Position numbers and translations under genes: made by a program. Below, piece by piece: positions 1 through 11,673 of a stretch of DNA of 64,000 nt (its first letter is position 1; each line of letters opens with the position of its first letter). Origin of the DNA: Viola odorata (Eukaryota > Streptophyta > Magnoliopsida > Malpighiales > Violaceae). Location: NCBI GenBank assembly GCA_963691705.1, contig OY829540.1:5656001-5720000 (forward strand), written 5' to 3'. The notes under the pieces were generated by a model that saw nothing but the letters and a program-made list of their open reading frames with translations, ran no database searches and was not told the origin of the DNA.

Positions 1-2335
1 TTGAATTAACCTAGAAAAACCGAACGGGTAGCTTTGACCGCTCTCTGTTTCGTATTTATAAGTATGTTAAGACTACAAGACAATCAAACTTAACTACCAT
101 TAATATTCTTTTAAATGCCAAGAATTAATTGTTCATAAGCTTTCATCTGCCTTGGATGCTTAACATGATCAAAAAATAAATTTACTGAAATTTCTTTAAA
201 AAATATTCCCTTCGACACTAAACAAATGACGTTTGGAGAATTTCACAAAAATTAAAAAAAGTAGGGTGTTAATTGTAAATTTATTTTGAAAGATGAAAAC
301 GTCATTGGTGAAGTATCGAAAGGAGTCTTTATTTATAAAAAAATAACTAGAACTGATCAACCAAACTCTTTTCTCAATTTGGTTAAATTGATGATCATGA
401 TATTCTATTTTTTATTTTATTTTTTTAAAATAAAGTATATTACATTGAGGTATCATATCATTTTTTTATATATCATAAAATACTTATAAACACAGTGAGT
501 TCTGATACTTCTGGAAATAAGAGTGGGGTATTTTGGTAAACTTAACTTGATCTTCTTTGATAGGATGTGAATCATGTTCTTTTTTCATGGCTTATCTATG
601 GGGTATAAACTTGAAATATTTTAGAATTTCTCCTAAAATAAATACTCTTAAAATTTAAGTTAGTGTTCATATAAGGGATTAAAGTGTGATTAGCGAAGTG
701 TATATATGAACTTTTATAATAACTTTAAATTGTGATAAATTGAGCAAAAGAAAGAGGAAGTATTGTTGTTGGAGTGTTAAATGTTGTATTCAATTGAGTT
801 TTTTTCTAAAAACAAGGGGTATTTTGATTGTGAAATTAGGGTTTTTTATGATTTTTTTTAACTTGAGTTAGTCTTTTTTTTTAAAAAAATTTGTGTTAGT
901 CTAAGTTGTACTTTGAGTTAGAATCTTGTCATTTATCTTTAGAAAATGTCCGTATTGTTAACTTTTTGAACAATGCGCATTGTTTATTATGACTTAGATA
1001 TTAAATGAACTGTTATTTTATCAAAGTAGGTAAAATACTACCGTTAAAATTGTGAAAATAACCTAGGCTCGATAGCGTTCGCAAAATTCCCTTTATTACC
1101 CTCGAGGGACTGCTTAGTTTTACTCAACATATACGGTACCTTGACCGCGTATGTTGTGATTTGGTGCATGAATTTCAAACAGAGTTTTAAAATTTATCTT
1201 CTTGTTTCTTAGACGTCATCAGTCTGTCATATTGTCCGGTGAGAAGGTAACATGGAAGGCAATTTTGACCGTTTGTTTGTTGCCGGAAGCAGTATCCCAA
1301 TCCCCCAAGAACAATACAGTTCTACAGCCTACTACTAGTACTAGTACTAATTGCCTGATATGTAGCCGATTAATTCCCGATTTTTTCAAAAGAACACTAT
1401 ACAAATTTAACAAAACTCATAATTTAGTTATCATATTTGTCCAAATTTATAATTTAATCCCTATATAGATTAGATTTTGCAATCTTGCACATTTATGCCT
1501 TCTTCTTTTTTGGTACTCATGAGCGAATAGCAAAGTGATATCTCACGAATTTTGTTGAGATTTTATCAGCAATATGGAATGAGATCTAAGGGGTATGACC
1601 GGAAAAATATGGAACTAGTTTGGCATGAAGTCTAATTTAGTGAGAAATCAACCACAATATTTTCATCTCTCAGTTATTCTACAATACTCAGACCTATTTT
1701 TTTTAGTTTCCTAATTAAATTGGTTTGATATGGGCACCCAAATGTAGAATTGGGCACAATAGAAACACCCTCATTGTCTAAATACATGGGCACAATGCAC
1801 ATTTGGCTCATGTAGGTATGGTTGAAGCAATTTAATTTCAGAATTTTCTCATTTTTCAAGACACGTATTTTTTTATTGTTGTTAATTTGACATTTAAAAA
1901 ATAACGATAGGAATACTAAACTCGAGCATCTCAATCATTCACACGTTTGATTTTAATCTCCGTCGTCAATCAATGACAAACACATAATCCTCCCCAACCA
2001 ATCTCTTTACTTTTTAATTAGTTAATTAACCTTTTCTTTTTTCTTCTCCACCAACTGCTACTGCTAGTGCTTTTTTTTCTTCACATTATAAAATCCCCCT
2101 CTCCTCCTTTTCCCCCAGACTCCCCAAAACCAAACAACCAAACAACCAAAAAACCTCCATACATAACCATAACTATTTCCTGCGATCACATTAATGCAAA
2201 GCGGCGTAGCCTGCAAAATCTGGCGAGGAAAGGAAAGGCTTTAAATTCCTTACCACTCCCCCCAACAAATTAAATTACCTTTTTATAAATATCCCTCCTT
2301 TCATTTGATTCCATCATCCAAAAAACCAAAGAAAA
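1..2335. other. Intergenic, AT-rich, no gene seen
   Basis: No ORF in this stretch resembles a known protein; the longest (about 86-88 codons) lack conserved motifs and overlap each other on opposite strands. From about 2040 the plus strand becomes pyrimidine-rich, which is typical of the leader of a plant gene and fits the gene starting at 2336. Confidence 0.6.
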
Positions 2336-4483
2336 ATGTTAGAAACAGTCAAGTATCTCTTCGGCTCAACCGGCGCAACTGGCTACGGCTCCAAATCCAC
2401 CGCCGAGGAAGTTACCCAAAACGGCGCCGATCTACGTTCCATCACCGCCATCATCACCGGTTAGCTAGCAACCCTATAATTAACACCGTTGATTTGTTAT
2501 TTTATGGTGTTTTTTTTAAAAAAAAGAAATATATGTTTAGGTGCCACGTCGGGGATAGGGGCTGAGACGGCTAGAGTGTTGGCTAGGCGAGGAGTGAAGC
2601 TGGTCCTGCCGGCTCGGAACTTGAAGACGGCGGAGGATACAAGGGCTCGGATTCTGTCGGAATGTCCTGATTCCGACATCATTGTCATGCATCTTGACCT
2701 CAGCTCCCTTACCTCTGTCCGAAATTTCGTCTCCAAGTTCGAATCGCTCCGTTTTCCCCTCAATCTTCTCATGTAAGTACACTACTAAAAAACACACTCC
2801 TCAATTTAACTTCATTTTTATTAATAATAATTAAATTGTCTGAGTCAAAAAGCAATTAATTAGTACCTTCCAAAATATGAGATTTTTTTGTCTTTTTTTT
2901 TAATTTAAATAATTAAATATTTATTTATTTCAGTTTGTGGATGTTTTAATTTTTGGTGGTGATGATGATGATAGAAATAATGCTGGCAAGTTCGCGCATG
3001 AGCATGCAATATCGGAGGATGGAGTAGAGATGACGTTTGCTACTAATTATCTAGGTAATATTTTGCTTTGGTTAATTAATTCGTTAATATCAATTTAAAA
3101 GTTTTATTTATTTAATTAGTATATGTAATTAATTACTAATTCTTTTTTTCAGGGCACTTCTTGTTGACGAAGTTGTTGCTGGAGAAGATGGTGGAGACGG
3201 CGAAAGCAAGTGGGGTTCAAGGCAGGATAGTGAACGTATCGTCGAGCATCCACAGCTGGTTTTCGGGCGATATGATCCGATATCTGGGCGAGATATCCCG
3301 AAACAACTGGTGAGATTACCGAACTTAATTAATTGCAGAGATTGTAATTAAGTAGCAGGATAGAAACAAGATTAGAGAATGCACATGGAGGGGTTTGACC
3401 TTAATTTGTCTGATGATTTTTTTACTCTTTTGTCTTGGTTTTGGTCGTCTGTTTTATCTTATCTCTCTATAGTCAATACGACGCGACACGTGCATATGCT
3501 CTCTCGAAGCTCGCTAACGTTTTGCACACCAAGGAGCTTGCTCGTAGACTCAAGGTACATTTATTATTGTCATAATCATAATTATTAAAGTGTTTCTTTA
3601 TGTTGTTTTGAGAATTATTATTATGCAAGATTTTTTTTTGCTGTTGTTATTGTTGTTTGCTTTTCCATAATTTAATATTTTATTTAATCACTCTAATAAA
3701 TTATTTATTTATTTAATTACTTTTTTATGTATGTTTTTTTGTGTGTAAATGTCGTAAAATTCGTAATTAAACGATCATATCCTTTAATTTCTCATCTAAA
3801 AAAATGTTTCAATATTAATACTAAAATATCATTTGATAAACATCATATCATCACCACGCGGTAAAATGTAATTATATAATTATAATTAATTAATATGCAG
3901 GAGATGAAGGCCAACGTGACTGTGAATTGTGTTCATCCTGGAATCGTCAGAACCAGACTCACCAGAGAACGTGAAGGCCTTGTCACAGGTGTCTAAATTA
4001 CTTACAATTTAATTAAAATAAAGAAATACTATTACTAATAGTTAAATCTTAATAATAATTAGAACAAACATAAATATTCAGTACAGTATTAGTCTCATCT
4101 GCTCTTTCTTTTACACATACAGATACTGTTTTTTTCTTGACATCTAAGCTCTTGAAGACGATCCCCCAGGTACTTTTATTATTTGAACTGAATAATATCG
4201 GTATCTCTTTGAGTGTTTGAGTTCTAAAAAGAAATAACTCTCCGAATATGATTTTTGTATATAGGCTGCAGCGACCACTTGTTTCGCTGCGACGCATCCA
4301 AGGATGAAAGATGCGAGTGGGAAGTACTTCGCAGATTGCAACGAGGCCTCGACGTCGAACTTGGGATCCAGCCCAACGGAAGCTACTCGATTGTGGTCCG
4401 CCTCTGAAATCATGGTTTCGACCCAGACCCACCCAAAAGTGGTTTTTGACCCACTCACCGCATTCATTACAATTATCAGATAA
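2336..4483 (+). CDS. TIC32-like short-chain dehydrogenase/reductase
   Basis: Eight exons join in frame to 342 residues: 2336-2459, 2541-2772, 2975-3054, 3153-3309, 3473-3554, 3901-3988, 4123-4169 and 4265-4483, all with GT-AG introns. The product is a classical-type SDR with an NAD(P)-binding Rossmann fold. Visible motifs are the cofactor loop TGATSGIG (residues 41-48), the structural NNAG (120-123), a serine cluster after RIVNV (about 175-177) and the catalytic pair Y206/K210 in YALSK. The N-terminus (MLETVKYLFGS) and STAEEV segment match the plant family annotated as short-chain dehydrogenase TIC32, nearest by memory to Arabidopsis At4g24050. True TIC32 is an NADPH-dependent redox sensor of the chloroplast inner-membrane translocon; many family members have unknown substrates, so plastid import is only an inference. 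All catalytic residues are present and no break is seen. Confidence 0.9.
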
Positions 4484-6450
4484 AATAATAAACCACCAAA
4501 AACAATATTTTAAAAATGCACAAAAAGAAAAGTTTAATTAGTTTCAAAAAGAGAAGAATATATTTAGCGCACAAATTATGGGGGAGAGAAAGGAGATCAA
4601 AACACCATTAGAATATACGAATTATTTAGAGAGTATAATGTATAAAATATGGTAGGTGGTTATTAAGAATATACCGTTTTGATATGTACGTACTATTTAT
4701 ATTTATATTATAGTAGATGGTTTCTTTTAATTAATCATGTACATTTTTTAATTAGTCGCTCTTATCCGTCTTTGTTGTATTGGTAATTATTTAATTAATA
4801 CAAATAGTTGTGCGATAAACAAAAGTGATAATCAGAGTACTGGCTTTGGCTTTGGCTTTGGCTTTGTGATGATTATACATTGATTATGGAGTAGGATATT
4901 GATCCCAAGAGAAAGTGATTGAATAGTTTTAGTGTCACTACTAAAACATATTTTATAAAGAGGTGAATTTACCAATTGTGCTGTAGTTTCGGGTGCCACT
5001 AAATATATGAATGGCACTCGTTGACGTAGATAGAGTTGATATTAGTAAAGTATCGGTAGAAATTCGACTCCAAATTTGAATATAATTAAAAAAAGAGAGA
5101 GAAAATGTGGGAAATGTAAGAACGTGGGGTCGGTGTTTGTAGCATGTGGTTGTTTTGAGGCCATATGGTGTTGTTTGTAGGTTAGGTTAGGGCCCCACCG
5201 TCTAAGGAATGAATTGAGGGTTGGAGGGAGACATGGTTTTAAGGTAAGGAGTCAAAATTAAAATAGTTGGTGAAAGTGATTAGTTTAATAGTATGTGTAA
5301 ACTTTTGCTCGAGTCTTTCAATAATTTTTTGGCTGGTCTCACTTATCAAAACTTTATCCAGCAAAGCTACGTCGTTTAGGCCTGAACCGTAGGACATTAA
5401 AGGACATTAGTGAAGGCCAGTTGCAGAAGCCTGGTTTCTAGAATCCCCCCACTATTCTCAATTTCACCTTCTTATGATGTTCTTTTCATTTCCCAATGAC
5501 ATACCATTTTCAAACTTCTTTGGCAACAATACGAAATGGGAAAATGGGCCCTACATTTACTTTAAGGCCCATGGGTTATTGCTGGGTTAAATAGGTCCCT
5601 CTCATCCACGAATGCACATGCATTGTTTTTTTTTTTAAACATCTGATAATTTGATCACTACATTTGCTACTAATTATTCTAAAATAGAGTTCCGTAGAAC
5701 TCGAAAAACGGTTAAACTCTCTCTTATAAATATCCAAAACTCAAATTTGAATTTTTTAATTAAACTACGTGATTATATTATATTATTTCCATGCCCATTC
5801 AAAATGAAAATAATGGTAGGATCCAATCTTTCACATCTCTCTTCCCATCTCATCTTTAACGGGTCCCCAGAAAGAAAAGGAAACAAGATAAAACTTGAAC
5901 ATATGCAAATTGTATGGATTGCTTCCATTTTTGACAAAAAAAAGAGTTGGTGGGTTTCATAAAAGATCCACTTATTTTTTTATTTCTTTTAAAAGCAATG
6001 ATTCTTTAGTTTATTAGAATTAGAATGTGTTTGGCTCCATTATATTATGTTATATTGAAAAATAAAGTAAGAAAAATTATTTGGTTAATAATTGTATTTT
6101 GTTTTAATTAAAATAGAATGATTTTTTTTAAGATTATAAATCTAGTACTTTTTCTTAATGCAAATATTGGTGTACAATGAAATATATAGTATTAAAAAAA
6201 AGTATATGGACTTGTTTTTTTTTGTTAAATAGCAGTAAAATTAAGATTTGAGTCACGTCTTGACCTATAATTTTATTATATTAAATTTTTTATTTATAGA
6301 TTAAGATTTTATTTATTGTTATAATAAACTTTAGAGAAAAATATATTTTATTCTAGTATTTTTATGAACAAATGCGAAACGTGCTAAACTATATACTCCG
6401 AGATTTAACTTTACTGTAAACACACTTAATACTTTAAAACAAAAGAAAAG
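4484..6450. other. Intergenic between the SDR and Rsm22 genes
   Basis: No coding region is supported. The stretch is AT-rich and includes a short (GGCTTT)n-like run near 4844-4866 and scattered GGCCCA-type motifs near 5545-5575. I see no terminal repeats or transposon ORF here. Confidence 0.5.
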
Positions 6451-6471
6451 GAAATAGCTAAAAAGGCTTAA

Positions 6472-6630
6472 AGCCCATTTAGAGCCCAGAATAATGAGTC
6501 CTCCATTACAAAATTCATTCCCGCCCAATAGTAGCCCAACATGTAATGGACTCGATTATTTCCCTCCATCATGTATGGCCGAAACGGTTTAACTTTTTTT
6601 TTTTCTTTTAAATTTTTTCGCAAAACCCTA
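6472..6630 (+). promoter_or_regulatory. Site II and telo-box promoter elements of the Rsm22 gene
   Basis: Three AGCCCA (site II type, TGGGCT on the other strand) motifs lie at 6472-6477, 6483-6488 and 6533-6538, followed by a telo-box AAACCCTA at 6623-6630, 60 bp before the start codon. In plants site II elements and telo-boxes are enriched together in promoters of cytosolic and mitochondrial translation genes, which fits the downstream mitoribosome factor. The motifs are seen; their activity is inferred. Confidence 0.55.
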
Positions 6631-6689
6631 CCATCTCTAAAACCCCCAAAGCTAGCTCGAGCTCCTTCACCATCCACAAATCCAGGGAA

Positions 6690-9600
6690 ATGGCGAATCT
6701 AATTTCCAAGACCACCCAAAAGATCGTTACTCCGGAGACCTTACGCTCGGCCGCGAAACAATCCGAGCCCTGCCTCGTCGTCCCCGTCCGTCTCCGCCGG
6801 GCCATAAAAAGATACATCCGAGGTACACTCTCTTCCCACACTCCCGAATCTCTTGATAATTTTTCTGATACTTCCGGAATTTAAGGAATTTAAAGGTTTG
6901 AGAATTCAAATGGAATGAAAGTGCCACCATTTCTACTTTGTATGGTAGTGCAGAGGAGATTCCAATGCATAATGAAGCTTTGTTATTTGTTGAAATTTGT
7001 ATGTTATTCGCTATGATTTGATGTTTAGTGATTGTAACTTAATGTTCTGATGGTGATCAATTGATGAATGAGGTAGTGACGTGGTGGAGGTTAGAGGACT
7101 GAAACAGCATCCTTTTTAGGAGATATGCTAGGTGTATATCAGGTTAGGCTTCTAGGTAGTGCTTGAGCCACTGGGAACCCCATGTAACATGTTAGCTAGC
7201 AGAGTTAAGGGTGGATTGTGAAGACATGTGATTATATGTTTTTTGTAGAGCAAGAGGATCCCCATATGAAGAGGAAGGTATTGAGGCTATCAGAGTCATT
7301 CAAGTCGATCAAGGATGTGAACTTGTTGCTGGCAACAACAACATCGAAGGAGCTAGTTGAGGATCCTTTTAAGTCCATGGACCGCTCTAAACGATGGAAA
7401 ATCAAATCCTCTTATGGGGACATTGGCCTTAGCTATCACAATGATGAGACAGTTGCCTATGTGGCCTCCCGTATGCCAGCAGTCTTCTCTGCATGCTACC
7501 GTGTGCTCAGTGAGGTAACCTCAGGCAATTTACTGGAGAAATGCTTTATGTATAAATAATTCAGAGATACTTTTAAGGAAACTACTGGTGGCCATTGATG
7601 CATGATCATCATACCTCATCAAATTGGCTAAAACATTCTGTTCAATAGGTTGTATTTGTGGCATTACATTTTTTACTAAATGGTTTGCAGAATGTTTTAT
7701 TTGCCTTCTGATTGTTTGAAATTTATAGACATAAACTATGTAGTTTGCATTTTCCTATGATCTGGATTGTTGTCTAAATAATTATCCACTGTTGGGCAGT
7801 TTTTCCGCTCAATTTTTGTTTTATTGATGTTCTCCTTCTGGGGCCCATTCTGACTTATTGTAGTGTTGATGATGAGAATTTTTAAACTATGGTGTAATGG
7901 AACGTTTAGCATCTACATTTTACTCCTATTTTAAAGTAGAAATTGAATGTATGTATTTATATAGCTATCCGTTTCAGGTTCGGAGACGGTTGCCAGGTTT
8001 TGAGCCAGCTAAGGTTTTGGATTTTGGGGCAGGTACGGGTTCAGCATTCTGGTGAGTGGATTTCTGCAAGATTAATTAAATATTCTCAGCGTATGTTCAC
8101 CTTATGTTACTATGTGTAGGATTATAGCTGCCTTTCGACCCTATTTGAATTTGAGGGAGAATGTATATACATGATAACTAACTATTGTAGTTACTCTTTT
8201 CCTTAGTGAAAGGTGGTGCTGTGAATTAAAAATGTGAGTTTGATCATGTGGGGTGAAACATTTGCAGGGCAATGAGGGAAGTGTGGCCAAACTCAATAGC
8301 GAAGGTCAATTTAGTAGAGCCATCACAATCAATGCAGCGGGCTGGGAGGAGTCTCATACAAGGTAATTTATGAATGCTCCTTTTTTCTCCTTTTCTATTA
8401 TTTAGTGTATGCATTTTTACTGTTATATATATATACACTTCCAGAAGTGAGTTGATAATAGTGGTGAGCTAGTGAATTGTGGGATTTGGCATGATTTTCT
8501 CTTATGGCTGTTGGTGTTAACTCTTTTTCTTGCTGTAGTTATCTTCTGCATGGTATATTACGGTTATTACCATTATGGGGTAATTCTTACCAAGGAATGA
8601 TATTCGGTGCCCTTATAGATAACACCTGAAATCTTCTTGAAATGATTGAATTGGTAGGTGTGGAATTATAAGGTATATTTGGGTGAGAATCTGATGCTAA
8701 CATGTTATGGTTGTTTAGATATGAAAGATCTACCGCTTATTCATAGCTATACTAGCATTCAAGCATTGAGTAAAAGTATCAGCAAGTCTGAGAGGCAACA
8801 TGACCTTGTAATTGCTGTAAGTTTTGTTCCTCAAATCCTTCAAATTTGTATACTGAGTAGAAGTTGTTCATGTGCACTGATTGTTCTATTGGGTATATTC
8901 TTTCACCTCCTGACATCAGATGATGTTTGTTTTTCTTATTAGCTTACCATGTAGTTGGGACTAACTGATCTTAAATGCAATTTCTGTGTAGTCCTATGTG
9001 CTTGGAGAGATACCATCTTTGAAGGACCGAATTACAGTCGTTCGCCAGCTTTGGGATCTTACGGAGGATGTTCTGGTAGATCCCATACTTGCTATCAGTT
9101 TCATGTCTCAACGTGCATATTTATTTGTGCCATTTTGACATTGTTCTGAAGGAAATAGAAGGATTATCAAATATTAGTTTTTCTGAAACTTTAAATGTGG
9201 AGCAGGTTTTAATTGAACCAGGATCACCTCACGGATTTAACATCATATCTCAGATGCGATCTCACATACTATGGATGGAAAAAAGGGTAAGATATAATAG
9301 GTGTTTAGTGGTATTTTTTTTTCATTTTCAGTTTATGATTGTGATATCCCTCATACTGTCAAAAATTGTACTGGCAAATTTTCAGAAATGTCGTAAATAT
9401 GATGCACAAAAAAACGAAAATTGCAAGGATTTAGTGTGCGTCAGAAATGGTGCTTTTATTGTTGCTCCTGTGAGTATAATAAGCTTTATCCCTGTTTTCT
9501 TTTTTTCTTTTGTTGACAATTGAGCAACTTCTGTTTGCCAACTTTTTCCCTGTTCCTTTTAAACTTGAACAGTGCTGTTCATGCAGTGTTCTCATGACGG

Positions 9601-10836
9601 GCGTTGTCCTTTAGAGAAAGCTGGCAAATATTGTCACTTTGTTCAGCGGTTGCAGAGGACAACATCACAACGCGCATACAAGGTTCGCATCCTACGTTTT
9701 GTGTTCAAGTTCTATATTTCGTGCTTATCATATGGATGCTACAAATCCACCTTTGAGTTCATTTTTATTGTTTATTTTAAAACTGCTAATTGTTTACAGT
9801 TGCCTTAAACATTTTTATTATAGATAAGAGAACTTAGAACTTTTCATTGTTGGATAAGAGATTAAAGCAGGGTATTAACCGTGCCTTGCTTGTGACTGTG
9901 GTCCAGCGTTCCAAGGGTGGTGAGGCTTTGCGGGGATTTGAGGATGAGAAATTTAGTTTTGTTGTTATCAGAAAAGGACAGCGACCTCGGTTGGTATTCT
10001 TAACCATTCTGCTCCCACGCATGACTAATGTTGTTTAGTGAAATCCTTCTGTTCTTTTTTGGCATGAAATTAAAGATTCTAATATAGAGTTGATTTTTTT
10101 TTTTGTGAAGAAATTTTAATTTTAATGCCTACAAACTCATATAAGTTTTCTTTTGTTCATTTTCTGTTGTCTCCCAATGTTGATGTTGTATATTGTGAAT
10201 AGTTTTTATTATATTAATCATAAGAAACATTCTGAAATAAAGTTGTTTTGCTTTTGTCTTGAAAGGGAATCTTGGCCTCTTGATGGAATGGAATTTGAGA
10301 CCTTGAAGGAGCAGCATGCTAAAAGAAACCCAGACGACCTTGTTATTGATTATGGTACATTTCAACAGTCTCTTAAAATCTCTCGTGCAAACTCATTTTG
10401 CTTAACTTGATTGGTGGGCAGCAACAATGCTAGTTCTGCCTAAGTTAGAAAATTCCGAATTCTGATTAATTTGGATTTGACCTTGTTAGAGGACTTTATT
10501 AAGCAATATCAAGCTGATGATGTTCCGAATGAAGAAGTGGATCCCGTAAAGTATGATTCTGACGCGGTTGAAGAAACTGACAAGCTTGATGAAATTGAAG
10601 AAGGGCAAGATGATGAGGGAGAAGAAACCGGTCATGCTGATGTAGGGGGAGGTTGGGGAAGGATAATTTTCTCACCTGCTCGAAGGGGTAGGCATGTTTC
10701 ACTAGATGTTTGTCGATCAGCCAATCGGGAGGGCACGGAGGGCATTTTCGAACGTAGAGTTCTCACACGGAGTAAGAATCCTACTTTACATCGTCAAGCT
10801 CGGAAATCTCTCTGGGGTGATTTGTGGCCCTTTTGA
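6690..10836 (+). CDS. Mitochondrial ribosome assembly factor Rsm22/METTL17-like
   Basis: Twelve exons give a 509-residue protein with consistent phases: 6690-6822, 7249-7514, 7978-8051, 8268-8362, 8719-8816, 8992-9075, 9206-9286, 9386-9469, 9587-9682, 9907-9989, 10266-10354 and 10490-10836. Residues 146-158 hold a methyltransferase-like SAM motif (VLDFGAGTGSAFW). A cysteine-rich segment follows: C279, C290 and C295, then C306-x5-C312-x8-C321 in the form APCSHDGRCPLE. In the Rsm22/METTL17 family conserved cysteines of this region bind a 4Fe-4S cluster, and the protein acts in mitochondrial small-subunit assembly. The N-terminus (MANLISKTTQKIVTPETLRS) is basic and hydroxylated, as expected of a mitochondrial presequence. 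The C-terminal exon carries an acidic linker and a basic tail ending LWGDLWPF. No break is visible. Its 3' end converges on the WD40 gene. Confidence 0.93.
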
Positions 10837-11673
10837 ATCAAGTTTGTATGTATTAGTCGCCACAGCTGTAATGTTAGATGCTAACATTGCCACTTCTTTA
10901 ATGTTGATGTATTTATTTAACACTGTATCAATAGTGTTCTTTTGACTCTTTTGTTGGTCCCCAATGGCTGATTAGCAGTCTTAAAAGGAAACTTAAGTTG
11001 TAAATAGGTAATACGTTGGAATAAATTAACCTTAAGCATGTGTGACAAGTCTTGATTATTGCCCAGATCAATAAGATTATAGTTCGGTAGTACTTACAAA
11101 ATTAAGAAAGTCTCGAATTCAAGTTTCCTTATCTACATTCTTGTCTAGCAAACAAAAAAAATAATACCCATTTGCCAAAGCTTTCACCAATCCAGATTGA
11201 GCCCTAGAAGTTCCAGTCTGGTGCCGTTCATGAGAGCCAGAGAAGTATGTTACATTCAAGATAGTTAAATACACAATGGACCAAATTATGTTAAAATGCA
11301 TCCTTTGCCTTTACATTCAAAATACACAAGGGACCAATTTATACAAAGCCAAAAATTCCTTTCACAAGGGATGAAAATACAGGCAGGAATTTTAAGCTGA
11401 CAGAGAGTGAATGAATCAAAGAATCATATGGTTAACATGTATACGACACTCCCGTAAAATCAAACCCTGGTCCTTATCGACACAAGGGTTACAGATATGC
11501 TACCTGAAGTGGCCTAGTTCAACTATAATACACTTATAATTAGTTTACCAAGGGTCACAAGTGTGAGCCGGTAGTATACGTACCATCCAGCCAGAGGACG
11601 ATGAATCGATGCTTGGTCAGGTGCTTAGCATTGACAAAAACAAGCCAAGTTCATTTTGCAAAACCCCCGGCCT
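10837..11673. other. Convergent 3' intergenic region
   Basis: This interval separates two genes that end towards each other and should hold both 3' UTRs. No ORF or repeat is supported. Confidence 0.5.

Noticed and set aside
1202..1468. 88-codon ORF with antisense partner
   Set aside because: No homology recognised; overlaps an ORF of similar length on the other strand and lies in AT-rich intergenic DNA.
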